Position numbers and translations under genes: made by a program
In this document: one piece after another, positions 8,491 to 17,164 of the stretch
Layout: each line of letters begins with the position of its first letter
How positions within the stretch are numbered: the stretch's first letter is position 1
DNA from: SZUA-146 sp963922815
GTDB taxonomy: Bacteria; Pseudomonadota; Gammaproteobacteria; Steroidobacterales; SZUA-146
Direction of reading: 5' to 3'
Length of the DNA stretch: 64,000 bases
Assembly (NCBI GenBank): GCA_963922815.1
Contig: CAWUKD010000002.1
Coordinates: forward strand, 1 to 64,000
The notes under the pieces: model-generated
The model's database searches: none
Told to the model about the DNA's origin: nothing
The model's input: the letters and a program-made list of their open reading frames with translations, nothing else

Positions 8491-9120
8491 ATGCTTTCAA
8501 TTGATGTTCTATTCTTGTTTTCAGTAACAACGTTCTTTGTTGTTTTAGCTCCAGGCCCTGCTGCTTTGGCCGTAGCAGTCGAGGCCGCATCAAATGGCTT
8601 TAAGCGATCGCTATTGGTTACATTGGGGGTTGCAATTGCTAATGTCGTTTTATTCATATTGTCTGCGGCAGGCGTAAGTGCGGCTATAGTTGCCTCTCAA
8701 TTATTATTCTTAATCGTTAAATGGATAGGCATAGTTTATCTTTTATATTTAGGATTTGGTGCCCTGTTCAGCGCTACAAGCGCCTTAACGATACAGCCTG
8801 GAAACAGGGTGACAGGGAATCTGTCACGAGTATTCTTTAGAGGGTTCATGATAGAGCTGTCTAACCCAAAAGCACTTTTATATTTTACTGCTTTGCTACC
8901 ACAGTTTGTCGACGCTAATTCTCCGATTGTTCCGCAAATCGTCATTTTTATTACGATTACAATGATATTCGATTTTGTTTGTTATAGCTTGTATGGATAC
9001 GTTGGATGGCGGTCGATTAATGCAGGAATAAGCGAACGAGTTGTAAAAATTGTAAACAAGTCTGCTGGCATGACATTAATTGTGGTCGCAATATTAGTGA
9101 TTAGCTTAAAGCCTGCCTAG
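8491..9120 (+). CDS. LysE/RhtB family amino-acid exporter
   Basis: A 209-residue inner-membrane protein with about six hydrophobic segments. The N-terminal region VTTFFVVLAPGPAALAVAVEAASNG has the family APGPA motif, followed by RSLLVTLGVAIANVVLF and the typical LSNPKALLYFTALLPQFV segment. Family members export amino acids such as lysine, threonine, homoserine or leucine. It is divergent from and probably controlled by the Lrp-type regulator. The gene is strikingly AT-rich (many TTA, ATA and TTT codons) compared with the rest of the window, so recent horizontal transfer with its regulator is likely. The substrate is not predictable. Confidence 0.92.
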   Translation: MLSIDVLFLFSVTTFFVVLAPGPAALAVAVEAASNGFKRSLLVTLGVAIANVVLFILSAAGVSAAIVASQLLFLIVKWIGIVYLLYLGFGALFSATSALTIQPGNRVTGNLSRVFFRGFMIELSNPKALLYFTALLPQFVDANSPIVPQIVIFITITMIFDFVCYSLYGYVGWRSINAGISERVVKIVNKSAGMTLIVVAILVISLKPA

Positions 9121-9212
9121 AATTCTAGTATTCATTTCATAGATTAATCTTAATCTTAATCAGTAATCACAATGACTTTCCCCAATTCCTATGGTCACGC
9201 GATACTCAGGCT

Positions 9213-9479
9213 CTATCTGAGCTGACTGTCTTTGCTGCCCCTGCGGTTAATGCCGCTTTGCCGGGCGGCATCGGCATCTTCCTGTTCCTGGCAGGTGACA
9301 CACAGCCTGACGCCGGGTACCGCGGCACGGCGGGCCTCCGGTATCGGAGCTTCACATTCTTCACAATGAGACCGGCCGGGTCCGCGCGCAATACGGTCGC
9401 GGGCTTTTTTGACGGCGTCTTCTACGCTTGCGTCGATTTGTTCCTGAACGGCACCGTCGCGTGCCCATCCACCAGCCAT
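9213..9479 (-). CDS. DksA/TraR family C4-type zinc-finger protein (YbiI-like)
   Basis: A small protein of 88 residues with four zinc-ligand cysteines: C39-x2-C42 and C60-x2-C63, in the contexts CEECEAPIPEARR and RLCVTCQ, both typical of the DksA/TraR zinc finger. The N-terminus MAGGWARDGAVQEQID matches the short YbiI-like subgroup, which lacks the long coiled coil of true DksA. GGAT precedes the ATG. DksA relatives bind in the RNA polymerase secondary channel, but short members like this have no firmly established role, so activity in the stringent response should not be assumed. It stands alone between unrelated genes. Confidence 0.88.
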   Translation of the reverse strand: MAGGWARDGAVQEQIDASVEDAVKKARDRIARGPGRSHCEECEAPIPEARRAAVPGVRLCVTCQEQEDADAARQSGINRRGSKDSQLR

Positions 9480-9830
9480 TGCTACATCCTTTTAGGTAAG
9501 TGCACTAAACCTTATCACAGGGTTTCAGGGCTGAAACCGGCTGGGAGCTTCAATGCGACCATCAACCCGGGGTGCTGGCCATGGTTTTTTATAGATTATT
9601 GCCGGAGTATTCCGGGCTTTGTCGTGCTTACTGCCTCTTACAGGGCCCCGGGGGCCGTATCTTTGTCAGCGTCCAGTCGGCGATATGGTTCGCCTGGCGC
9701 GCGGTCATTAAGGTCGGCAGACTGATGGGCGTCGGATCTCCGACAAGCTGAAACGTCAAAGGTTTTCCAATTCGCGCGGTGGTTGTCGAACCGCTTTCGA
9801 ATGGTGTCTCGCGGATCGCTTCAAGAGAAT
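9480..9830. other. Gene-free stretch with small inverted repeats
   Basis: About 350 bp between the zinc-finger gene and the DUF885 terminator. It holds a perfect 8-bp inverted repeat, GGTTTCAG with CTGAAACC (9521-9538), and a short CCGGA/TCCGG pair at about 9601-9616. No convincing coding frame is seen. Confidence 0.5.
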
Positions 9831-9879
9831 AAAAAAAAGGGCGCAATCCGGACGACCACCAATCGTCAAAACTACGCCC
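9831..9879 (-). terminator. Rho-independent terminator of the DUF885 gene
   Basis: Read on the minus strand, GGGCG (9879-9875) pairs with CGCCC (9843-9839), and GACGA with TCGTC further in. Wobble pairs bridge the two, and eight T residues follow. It lies just after the DUF885 stop. Confidence 0.75.
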
Positions 9880-9914
9880 ACGATAGAATGCGGGGGGGAA
9901 CCCACAGTGCCTAA

Positions 9915-11672
9915 TTACATCTTCATAAATTCTTCTTTCACGGCCTGAGCAAGAATGTCCGGGGGAAGCAGCCCTTGCGCCAGGATAAAGTCGTGAAACG
10001 CCTGGGCGTCAAACCTGTCGCCCATCGCTATCTCTGTTTGAGTGCGCAGAGCCTGAAGGTTCAAATATCCGTAATAGTAAGCTGTGGCCTGACCGGGTAT
10101 TCGGTAGGTGTAGCGTTCTATTTCGTTCTGTGCCCAGCCTTCACCCAATACGACATCGTCCGTCAGGATTCGTTTCGCTTCTTCCGGCGTTATTTTGCCC
10201 AGATTCAGCATCGGGTCCAGAAACATGCGCGCGGCACGAGCCAGTCGGTACTGCAGCGATATCATCTGTGCATCCAGCGGCATGAACGGTTTCGCAATGG
10301 CTTCGGCGTAAAGCGCCCAGCCTTCGACGTTCGCACTATTAAAGGCAAACACGGCTCGCGTAATGGAAACGCCCCCCTCAATCATGCTCGAAAACTGCAG
10401 TTCATGCCCCGGTCGTGATTCGTGCGCCGTCAGGGTCCACGCGCCGGCTTTGTAGGTGTCGTCCGACTCTGGCCAGGTGCCGTCGTCGTTTTGCACCAGC
10501 AGTGGCAGTACGAACTGGGGATACTCGCCGGTGTTGCCAATCAGTCGCGGCACATCGAGGTGGGCCGCAGGCTGGGCAGCGGTTTCTGCGGCGCTACCGA
10601 TGCGGATGATGGACGGTCGCTCTGGCAGGCTGACCAGACGTTCTGCCCTGATAATGTCTTCGAGCTTGCCCAGTACTTCCTGGTAGTAGGGCAGCAGCGC
10701 CTCACCAGTGATGCGGTCTTCTTTCAGGCGACGGATGACCTCGCGATAGTCGTCGGTTTCGAACCCTTTCTGCGCGGCAACCAGTGGAGCCAGAGCCACC
10801 ATTTCATTGCGAATATCCATGTACCCGGCCGTTGCCTGTTTGATCAGGTCTTCGGGATCAGCGTCCACGCCCCAGTTCTTGAGCGCGTCCCGGTACATGA
10901 CGTCGGGAAGGCGGTAATCTTCACGCGCACGTGGAAGGATTTCGGCTCTGACCCAGTCGTTGTAGTCGCTAAGCTGTTCCGCGAGCTTGCCGTAGGCGTC
11001 TTCCCAGCCCTCGAGCTCGGTGCCTGCCAGCAGGTCCTTAATGCCGGAAATAAAGGTTGCGCTGCGCTGGAGGTCCTGCTCGACTTCGCCTTTGTACGGG
11101 CCTACGAGACCTTTTACCTTAAAGCGTTCCCTGGTTCGCGCCTTGGCGAGTTCAACAATTGGCGTATAGCCTCGTTCGACGCCGGCATACTTGTTCAGGC
11201 GTACCAGGGCTGCCGGGTAGCGCTCTTTGGGAATCTGCGGGTCGATAAGACCACGAATGCCACTAAATACGGTTTGCGACACGTTGAAATAGGGCAGCAT
11301 GTTTTCGCGGTCCAGCTCGGAAGACAGAATGTTATCGTCCAGCGCCTTGATCAGAATTTGCAGATCCTGACGAACCGTCGGGTGCTCTTCTTTCTTCAGA
11401 CGCGCCTTGAGTTCTTTGTTGGCTTTCTGGATGTCCGCCATTGAGCGCTCGTAAATACGTTTATCGAGATCGCTGATTTCTTCATCCAGTCCGTCCACAC
11501 CAAGACTGCCGGCACCTTCCGGACTGTATTTGGACATGACCTTCAAAACGACCTGAGCGTGATCGTTACTGTCTTCTACCCAGCTGCTGTCCGCTGCGCC
11601 TGATTGAAGTGCCATCAGGCACACAGAGAGCGCCAGCAGTAGGGTGCGGGCGGATTTTGGAAACGGGAACAT
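9915..11672 (-). CDS. DUF885 family metallopeptidase-like protein, exported
   Basis: A 585-residue protein with a signal peptide (MFPFPKSARTLLLALSVCLMALQSGAADS). The family hallmark HESRPGHELQ is at residues 417-426, a variant zinc-peptidase motif giving H417, E418 and H423. The C-terminal part (YRLARAARMFLDPMLNLGKITPEEAKRIL and the GQATAYYYG segment) matches this family of about 580-residue secreted proteins. DUF885 proteins are related to gluzincin peptidases and are thought to be oligopeptidases, but the substrate here is unknown. A perfect LacI-type palindrome lies 172 bp upstream of the start, so this gene may belong to the glucose-linked regulon, though the promoter there points the other way. 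Confidence 0.88.
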   Translation of the reverse strand: MFPFPKSARTLLLALSVCLMALQSGAADSSWVEDSNDHAQVVLKVMSKYSPEGAGSLGVDGLDEEISDLDKRIYERSMADIQKANKELKARLKKEEHPTVRQDLQILIKALDDNILSSELDRENMLPYFNVSQTVFSGIRGLIDPQIPKERYPAALVRLNKYAGVERGYTPIVELAKARTRERFKVKGLVGPYKGEVEQDLQRSATFISGIKDLLAGTELEGWEDAYGKLAEQLSDYNDWVRAEILPRAREDYRLPDVMYRDALKNWGVDADPEDLIKQATAGYMDIRNEMVALAPLVAAQKGFETDDYREVIRRLKEDRITGEALLPYYQEVLGKLEDIIRAERLVSLPERPSIIRIGSAAETAAQPAAHLDVPRLIGNTGEYPQFVLPLLVQNDDGTWPESDDTYKAGAWTLTAHESRPGHELQFSSMIEGGVSITRAVFAFNSANVEGWALYAEAIAKPFMPLDAQMISLQYRLARAARMFLDPMLNLGKITPEEAKRILTDDVVLGEGWAQNEIERYTYRIPGQATAYYYGYLNLQALRTQTEIAMGDRFDAQAFHDFILAQGLLPPDILAQAVKEEFMKM

Positions 11673-11836
11673 ATGGGTACCTCTGTTGTGGTGTGATGAG
11701 GGCGGTCTTGCCGCGGCTGTCTTTATAGACGCGTCGGCGGTCGAAAGGGTTGCGACTGTTATGAAGTGTGCTTACCTATTGTTTTTATTGAAAAAAAGGC
11801 TTCTGCCTGGAGCATCGACCGCAGAGATGGCTTGGC

Positions 11837-11866
11837 TTGACACATTGACAACGTTGTCAATTTGAT
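11837..11866 (+). promoter_or_regulatory. Putative promoter overlapped by the LacI-type operator
   Basis: TTGACA (11837-11842) and a -10-like TTTGAT (11861-11866) flank the 18-bp palindrome, so a bound repressor would block RNA polymerase. It points towards the GH16 gene, whose start is about 540 bp downstream. Confidence 0.4.
11844..11861. promoter_or_regulatory. LacI-family operator (perfect 18-bp palindrome)
   Basis: ATTGACAACGTTGTCAAT reads identically on both strands and has the central CG typical of LacI/GalR-family operators. Near-copies lie between the symporter and glucokinase genes (22026-22043 and 22183-22200), next to a LacI-family gene. This indicates a shared regulon covering the GH16 glucanase and/or the DUF885 gene. 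Confidence 0.75.
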
Positions 11867-12410
11867 TCACGATGGGCGTTGCGTGTTAGATAGCGGCCGG
11901 TACCCGAGAGGGAGTCGGTGCCACGCAGCTGATGCAGAGGTCGACGGGAACGCGGCATTTGCCCACAGGCTTGAGACAATAAGCCGTCCTTCGTGTGAAG
12001 GAAATAAAACGGGTAAACGTCGGTGTAGCGACCATTGGATAGGCAGAAGCATCAGCAAGATGGATAATTCGGAGTTTTTATGTCGAAACGCGGCTTGTAG
12101 CCCGTTTAGACACGGTACGATCTGGTCGAAGCGAACAATAAGAAATGGCAAACCAGGCCGTAGCGCAAACAATGCGCTGCTGTTCTGAACAGGGTAACCC
12201 TTGAATGTCCTTCCGATCGTTCACCTTTTTCAAGGCCGTGGTCGATGCTTTTGAGTTAACCGGTGGCACATGTCGCGACACGTCGGGGCTGATTGTGGGG
12301 ATTAGCAGCGACAGATCAACGCTGACAACCGATTGGAAATATCTCGCCGGAGCTTCTCTAACACGCTCTTTTTCACGTTCGTACTACGCTGGCACAAATA
12401 ACATTGGAAC
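11867..12410. other. Long non-coding leader or intergenic stretch before GH16
   Basis: About 540 bp with no credible gene. Short frames exist on both strands but have irregular composition and no family features. It separates the operator-bearing promoter at 11.84 kb from the GH16 start. It may be a long 5' untranslated region, or the GH16 gene may have another promoter inside it. Confidence 0.5.
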
Positions 12411-14153
12411 ATGATGAATAAAACTAACAGGTATTCGCTCCCATTTGCCGGTGCGACACTCAGAACGATCGCACTGGCCGGCATGGTTTTTGTTTGCGCC
12501 GGGGCGCAGGCGAACTGTTCGGTCAATCCGGATTGTCCTTTGGTGTGGGCTGACGAGTTTGATGGCAATCAGCTTGATCAGAGTAAATGGAGTTACCAGA
12601 TCGGAAACGGCCAGCTATACGGTTTACCTGGCTGGGGTAATAATGAACTCCAGTACTACACAGACTCGAACGACACAGTAGCTAACGGCGTACTCACGAT
12701 CACAGCCAAAAACGACGGCGCGGGTGGCTATCCCTATACCTCTACGCGAATTCGTTCGCTGAACAAGGGTGATTTCACTTACGGGCGTTTTGAGATGCGC
12801 GCCAAGCTGCCGACGGGGCAGGGCATGTGGCCGGCGTTCTGGATGTTGCCCACGGACAGTTCAATTTACGGTACCTGGGCTGCCAGCGGCGAAATCGACA
12901 TCATGGAACAAACGGGCGATGATCCCGACCACATTTTTGGAACCCTCCACTACGGTGGATCGTTTCCGCAGAACACCTTTTCCGGCAGTGGAACCAATTT
13001 GCCGACGGGTTCCGCCAACGCCGAATTTCATACGTATGCCATTGAATGGCAGCTCGATGAAATCCGCTGGTACATTGACGACGAACTCTACGCGGTTCAA
13101 AGCGCCTGGTTTTCCCAGTCTGGTCCTTACCCGGCTCCATTTGACGTAGATTTTCATATGCTGCTCAATCTTGCGGTCGGCGGAAATCTGCCGGGAAATC
13201 CTGATGGTTCTACCGTATTCCCGATGGACTACGTCATTGATTATGTTCGCGTTTACCAATTGGAACCTGACGTGCCACCGGCCGCGTCTGTGCTGTTTGA
13301 TGATCTTGATCACGGTGCCCCCGGCGACAACGGCTGGTTCAGCTTTAACGGCCAGGTGGGCGGCGGAGGCATTAGCGCCGTTTCCGGAAACGTTCCGCCT
13401 GTAGTGGGTGGCAGCTCGGCGCTTGAAGTGGGCTTTGGAACCGGAGGCGCATCAGGCTTTGCCGGAGGCATCGGTCGTACGGCCCCGACAGACCTGCTGG
13501 GCATGTCGCAGTTCAATTTCTGGATTAACCCGGCTGCCAATCAGAATTATCGCATTGAGATAAATTTGCAGGACGATGACAACGGCGACAATATCACGTC
13601 AAACCCACCGGATGGCCAGGACGATGAGTATCAGTTTAACTGCGACATCAGTCCTGCCGGACCCTGTGCTGTGGCAGGCGGTGGCTGGCAGCAAATTACG
13701 ATTCCGTTCTCCAGCTTTTTTGATGACAGCAGCTATCACTGGGGTGGCAACGGCGTGTTCGACCCGTATGCGGGTGGAAACGGCCCGCTGACCGACATCG
13801 TCATGACCTTCATTTCTAACGGCACAGGCATTAATTTTGTCACCGACGAGTGGGTGTTTTCTTCGGGGCCGGATAGTGACGGCGACGGGGCTTTTGATGC
13901 CGAGGATAATTGCACGGTTTTGAGTAATCCCGAGCAAATTGATACGGACGGCGACGGCTTTGGAAACGCCTGTGACGCTGATCTGAATAACGACGGCATT
14001 GTAAACTTTATCGACCTGTCCGTATTTAGCGGCCTGTTCCTTGGTCCAGATACCGTTGCCGACTTTAACGGTGACGGCTCCGTTAATTTTCTGGATTTGA
14101 TTATCATGCAAAACCAGTTCTTTCTTCCACCGGGACCGGCTGCAGGACAATAA
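12411..14153 (+). CDS. Secreted GH16 endo-1,3-beta-glucanase (laminarinase-like) with TSP3 and dockerin-like C-terminus
   Basis: A 580-residue secreted enzyme. The signal peptide ends near residue 35 (FVCAGAQAN). The GH16 catalytic domain (about 38-285) has the signature GEIDIMEQTG, giving nucleophile E161, D163 and acid/base E166. WGNNELQYYT and the GTLHYGG motif after the catalytic site are typical of bacterial laminarinases. A beta-sandwich, probably carbohydrate-binding domain (about 290-480) follows, then a thrombospondin type 3 calcium repeat (DSDGDGAFDAEDNC) and two EF-hand-like dockerin repeats (DLNNDGIVNFIDLSVF and DFNGDGSVNFLDL). It would hydrolyse 1,3-beta-glucan outside the cell. 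The start may be either of two adjacent ATGs. The upstream LacI-type operator suggests sugar control. Confidence 0.9.
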   Translation: MMNKTNRYSLPFAGATLRTIALAGMVFVCAGAQANCSVNPDCPLVWADEFDGNQLDQSKWSYQIGNGQLYGLPGWGNNELQYYTDSNDTVANGVLTITAKNDGAGGYPYTSTRIRSLNKGDFTYGRFEMRAKLPTGQGMWPAFWMLPTDSSIYGTWAASGEIDIMEQTGDDPDHIFGTLHYGGSFPQNTFSGSGTNLPTGSANAEFHTYAIEWQLDEIRWYIDDELYAVQSAWFSQSGPYPAPFDVDFHMLLNLAVGGNLPGNPDGSTVFPMDYVIDYVRVYQLEPDVPPAASVLFDDLDHGAPGDNGWFSFNGQVGGGGISAVSGNVPPVVGGSSALEVGFGTGGASGFAGGIGRTAPTDLLGMSQFNFWINPAANQNYRIEINLQDDDNGDNITSNPPDGQDDEYQFNCDISPAGPCAVAGGGWQQITIPFSSFFDDSSYHWGGNGVFDPYAGGNGPLTDIVMTFISNGTGINFVTDEWVFSSGPDSDGDGAFDAEDNCTVLSNPEQIDTDGDGFGNACDADLNNDGIVNFIDLSVFSGLFLGPDTVADFNGDGSVNFLDLIIMQNQFFLPPGPAAGQ

Positions 14154-14182
14154 ATCAATAACGATTGAGTAACTGGTACGCG

Positions 14183-14230
14183 AACGCTCTGCCTGAGGTC
14201 AGCATAACGACTTCAGGACAGAGCGTTTTT
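14183..14230 (+). terminator. Rho-independent terminator after GH16
   Basis: AACGCTCTG and CCTGA pair with TCAGG and CAGAGCGTT to form a long hairpin with a short A bulge, followed by TTTTT. Confidence 0.8.
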
Positions 14231-14317
14231 GCGTTGTGATGCAAACAGCCGAACCAATCTCGCATTGAACGGTGAACTGCCGGTTGTGCCGTACGTCAGA
14301 CGGCGTTCTGTGAAGCC

Positions 14318-15049
14318 CTAGCCGAGAGACCTGGACCGACGCAAGGTTTTGGCCACCGCACGCCAGACCAGGGGATTGGTTCCAAGACCGATATGTGAGC
14401 CCGGAACACGGATGTGCCTGGCTTGCGGGTTATAGCGGTCAATGGCCGCCCGCCAGCCGACAATTCCGTCGGACCGGCTGTAAATAACGGTGAGGGGTTG
14501 CGTGATACCCTTGGTATTGACGCTGTGGATGTGCTCTTCGAACGCATCAAGATCAAGGTTTTGTTTCCTGGCATAAAGCTGTGCGGTCGAAGTGTATTTG
14601 GGGCCGCCTTCAACCGGCGTACCGAATGTGATGACTTCACGCACCGTGGCGGGGGACAGCCGGGCGGCTTCCCGGGCGATCACGCCGCCGAGACTCCAGC
14701 CGACAAGCGTAATTTTTTCGTCACTTTGCCGAACGGAATCTATGTGGTCGATCAGGACTTTGGCGTCGCGCTCGGGGCGGCCTCTGTTGCGGCCCTGCGA
14801 CCACGGCAGGGCGGTATAGCCCAGGTAGTCGAGGTAGCGCCGCATCGGCCACGTTGAGGTGTCGTCAGCGAGAAATCCCGGTACCAACATGACCTGACGC
14901 CCGTCGCCACGTGGCATGCTCAGAAGCCAGGGTGCCGCAGGGACCAGCGTCAACGTTTCAAACGGGGCTCTTGCTTCCAGGTATTTGCCCAGACGTGCCG
15001 GTGGTTTGAGCCGAAACTCGGTCTCGCGATTTAGATTGGGTGAGGGCAT
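14318..15049 (-). CDS. Alpha/beta hydrolase (lipase/esterase-like)
   Basis: A 243-residue alpha/beta-hydrolase without a signal peptide. The nucleophile elbow GWSLGG puts the catalytic serine at residue 119. The acid is probably D194 (SRSDGIVGW) and the base H219 (GSHIGLG), giving a complete triad in the correct order. An oxyanion segment VPGFLADDTSTWPMR precedes it. The sequence resembles triacylglycerol-lipase-like cytoplasmic hydrolases (FGTPVEGGP segment), but the substrate is unknown. It converges with the GH16 gene and diverges from the sugar dehydrogenase, with a 14-bp palindrome upstream. Confidence 0.85.
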   Translation of the reverse strand: MPSPNLNRETEFRLKPPARLGKYLEARAPFETLTLVPAAPWLLSMPRGDGRQVMLVPGFLADDTSTWPMRRYLDYLGYTALPWSQGRNRGRPERDAKVLIDHIDSVRQSDEKITLVGWSLGGVIAREAARLSPATVREVITFGTPVEGGPKYTSTAQLYARKQNLDLDAFEEHIHSVNTKGITQPLTVIYSRSDGIVGWRAAIDRYNPQARHIRVPGSHIGLGTNPLVWRAVAKTLRRSRSLG

Positions 15050-15369
15050 GCAGGTCGCCTGAACAGGAGGTTAGTGACGGAGTGTAATCGATTACAGCCT
15101 GAAATGGTGCTATGCGGCATAAATTCAAGGCCATTCTGTGAGTATTCCCGCTCGGAGAGGCTGCCGTACGGGCATTCCGCGCTCGAAACCTGCTCAATCA
15201 GGTCGTTGTGGCACAGTTTCCAGATGGCCGGGTACCCCAGACTGCAGCCGCAAATCTGTCGGCAAGCTACTGAATGAGGCGCCTCCAGGCCGCCGCAATC
15301 GCGGCACGTGACAGCGGCACGGCAGATTCTGCTACATTCGACATCGTCCGCGAAGGGAGAATGTCGACT
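15050..15369. other. Divergent intergenic region
   Basis: About 320 bp between the hydrolase and sugar dehydrogenase starts. It contains the TGTAATCGATTACA palindrome. The dehydrogenase frame is open back to 15274, but that part lacks signal-peptide character, so I treat it as non-coding. Confidence 0.5.
15083..15096. promoter_or_regulatory. 14-bp perfect palindrome, probable operator
   Basis: TGTAATCGATTACA is a perfect palindrome in the divergent promoter region, 34 bp upstream of the hydrolase start. It resembles operators of LacI-type or other dimeric regulators but differs from the TTGACAACG operator, so a second regulator is implied. Confidence 0.45.
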
Positions 15370-17028
15370 ATGGCAAGTGGCCTGATTAAAAGCACCGCGT
15401 GCGTTCTAACGCTTGTCCTGGCGTCACCGGCCGTTGCCCAACTCCCTGATCCGCTTCCGGAGCCGGTTTCAGCCGGTGAACTGGGCGTTCGCATCGTCGA
15501 CTGGGTTCAGGTCCCGTCCAGCGGCAATCCGCCGTTGCCTGCTCGCATTAACCTGGCTCATCATGCCCCCGATTCAAGTGGCCGGCTGTTCGTTAACGAT
15601 CAGCGCGGTCTGTTGCACGTCATCAGCAATGATCAAATCAGCCTCTATCTGAATCTGAACGAGACCATTCCCGAGGCGCTTTCAGTGTCGTCCTTTGGCA
15701 ATGGCTTTCACTCGTTCGCCTTTCATCCCGGTTTTGCATCGAACGGCATGTTTTATACCGTGCATATGGAAGACCCGTCTACGGGCACGGCCGACCTGTT
15801 GCAGCAGGAGAACGAAGACGTTGTTGTGCATAGCGTGGTTACAGAATGGATAGCCAACGTGCCGTCGGATAACGTGTTTTCAGGTGCTCACAGTGAACTG
15901 CTGAGGATTGAGCAGCCCCGTTTTGCACACACCATTCAGGAGATTGGCTTCAATCCCAATGCGCTGCCGGTTCACGCCGACTACGGCATGCTGTACATCG
16001 GTCAGGGCGACGGGGCGCGGTTTGTGACAGATCGGCCGCAATCGCTGGATTCGCCGCACGGGTCGCTGCTTCGGATCGATCCGTCAGGCAATAATTCGCC
16101 CAGTGGTCGTTACGGAATACCGGCGGACAATCCGTTTGCGTCCGACGGCGATCCACAAACCCTGGGCGAAATATGGGCCTACGGATTCCGCAATCCCCAC
16201 CGCTTTTCCTGGGATACACAAGGCGATCAGAAAATGCTGATTGGAGATATTGGCCAGGCGAATATTGAAGAAATCAATTTGGGTGCCATCGGCGAGAACT
16301 ATGGCTGGAATGAACGCGAGGGTACCTTTCTGCTCGATACCAGCGCGATTAACGACGTGTTCGAATTGCCGCCGGATGATGCCGTCAACGACTATCGCTA
16401 TCCGGTGGCCCAGTATGATCACGACGAGGGCAGTGCCGTAGTCGGCGGGTTTGTTTATCGTTCGACGGCGATTCCGGAGCTGGCTGGCCAATACCTGTTT
16501 GGCGATATTGTAAACGGCAGAATTTTTTATGTGGACGTTGACTATCTGGTTCAGGGGCGTCAGGCCACAGTTCGTGAATTACAGCTGATTGACGACAATG
16601 GCCTGGCTACCAACTTGCTGAGCCTGGTTAACGATACGCGCGCGGACTTGCGTTTTGGGCTGACCGAAGACCAGGAGATTGTCGTGCTGACCAAAACGGA
16701 CGGCATGATGCGCAGGCTTGAATCATTGAGCCCGTCGGACAGCGATGGAGACGGCGTGGCCGATCCGGTAGATAACTGCCAGCTCGTTGCCAATAGTTCG
16801 CAGTACGATGCTGACCTTGACGGTTTTGGCAACGCTTGTGATACGGATACGGACAACAACTGCACCGTAAACTTTATCGATGTCAGCGCGTTCGCAAACA
16901 GTTTTCTCGGTACGAGTGCTGTGCATGATTTCGACGGCAACGGAGTCGTCAATTTTCTGGATTTGATTGTTTTGTCGAACAGTTTCCTCGGCGTACCCGG
17001 GCCCAGTGCGATTGGCGACTGCCCTTAG
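15370..17028 (+). CDS. Secreted PQQ-dependent sugar dehydrogenase (GDH/HHIP-like) with TSP3 and dockerin-like C-terminus
   Basis: A six-bladed beta-propeller of the glucose/sorbosone dehydrogenase family, 552 residues from this start. I chose the ATG at 15370 because GGGAG lies 10 bases upstream and the protein then begins with a signal peptide ending in ASPAVAQ; the ATG at 15361 is an alternative. Family features are FAFHPGFASNGMFYTVHM, the MLYIGQGDG segment, EIWAYGFRNPHRFSWD and GDIGQANIEEINLG. Family members oxidise aldoses using PQQ in the periplasm. The C-terminus carries a TSP3 repeat (DSDGDGVADPVDNC) and a dockerin-like pair almost identical in design to that of the GH16 enzyme. The substrate is not certain, and some family members have no known activity. 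Confidence 0.85.
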   Translation: MASGLIKSTACVLTLVLASPAVAQLPDPLPEPVSAGELGVRIVDWVQVPSSGNPPLPARINLAHHAPDSSGRLFVNDQRGLLHVISNDQISLYLNLNETIPEALSVSSFGNGFHSFAFHPGFASNGMFYTVHMEDPSTGTADLLQQENEDVVVHSVVTEWIANVPSDNVFSGAHSELLRIEQPRFAHTIQEIGFNPNALPVHADYGMLYIGQGDGARFVTDRPQSLDSPHGSLLRIDPSGNNSPSGRYGIPADNPFASDGDPQTLGEIWAYGFRNPHRFSWDTQGDQKMLIGDIGQANIEEINLGAIGENYGWNEREGTFLLDTSAINDVFELPPDDAVNDYRYPVAQYDHDEGSAVVGGFVYRSTAIPELAGQYLFGDIVNGRIFYVDVDYLVQGRQATVRELQLIDDNGLATNLLSLVNDTRADLRFGLTEDQEIVVLTKTDGMMRRLESLSPSDSDGDGVADPVDNCQLVANSSQYDADLDGFGNACDTDTDNNCTVNFIDVSAFANSFLGTSAVHDFDGNGVVNFLDLIVLSNSFLGVPGPSAIGDCP

Positions 17029-17106
17029 TGTGTGATCGGGCAGGCCGAAAAACGCTTTGTTAACAAGCGCCTGGCAGTAACGCACCAGCGTGAGGCGGGC
17101 GCGGAT

Positions 17107-17142
17107 AAAAAAAGGCCCGTGGATATATCGTATCCACGGGCC
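17107..17142 (-). terminator. Rho-independent terminator of mscS-type gene
   Basis: GGCCCGTGGATA (17114-17125) pairs perfectly over 12 bp with TATCCACGGGCC (17131-17142). The T-run lies on the minus strand, 22 bp past the channel gene's stop. Confidence 0.9.
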
Positions 17143-17164
17143 GCAGAGTGTGATGACGGACCAA

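Noticed and set aside
9628..9846. 72-codon minus-strand frame (TTG start) after the DUF885 gene, with a protein-like sequence
   Set aside because: Its first part is the T-run of the DUF885 terminator, and it has no ribosome-binding site.
11862..12188. 108-codon ORF just after the LacI-type operator
   Set aside because: Its composition (many Arg, Ser, Cys and His) is that of a non-coding frame, and it overlaps an equally poor frame on the other strand.
12322..12339. TGACAAC half-site upstream of GH16 as a further LacI operator
   Set aside because: Only about 9 of 18 positions match; the second half-site is absent.
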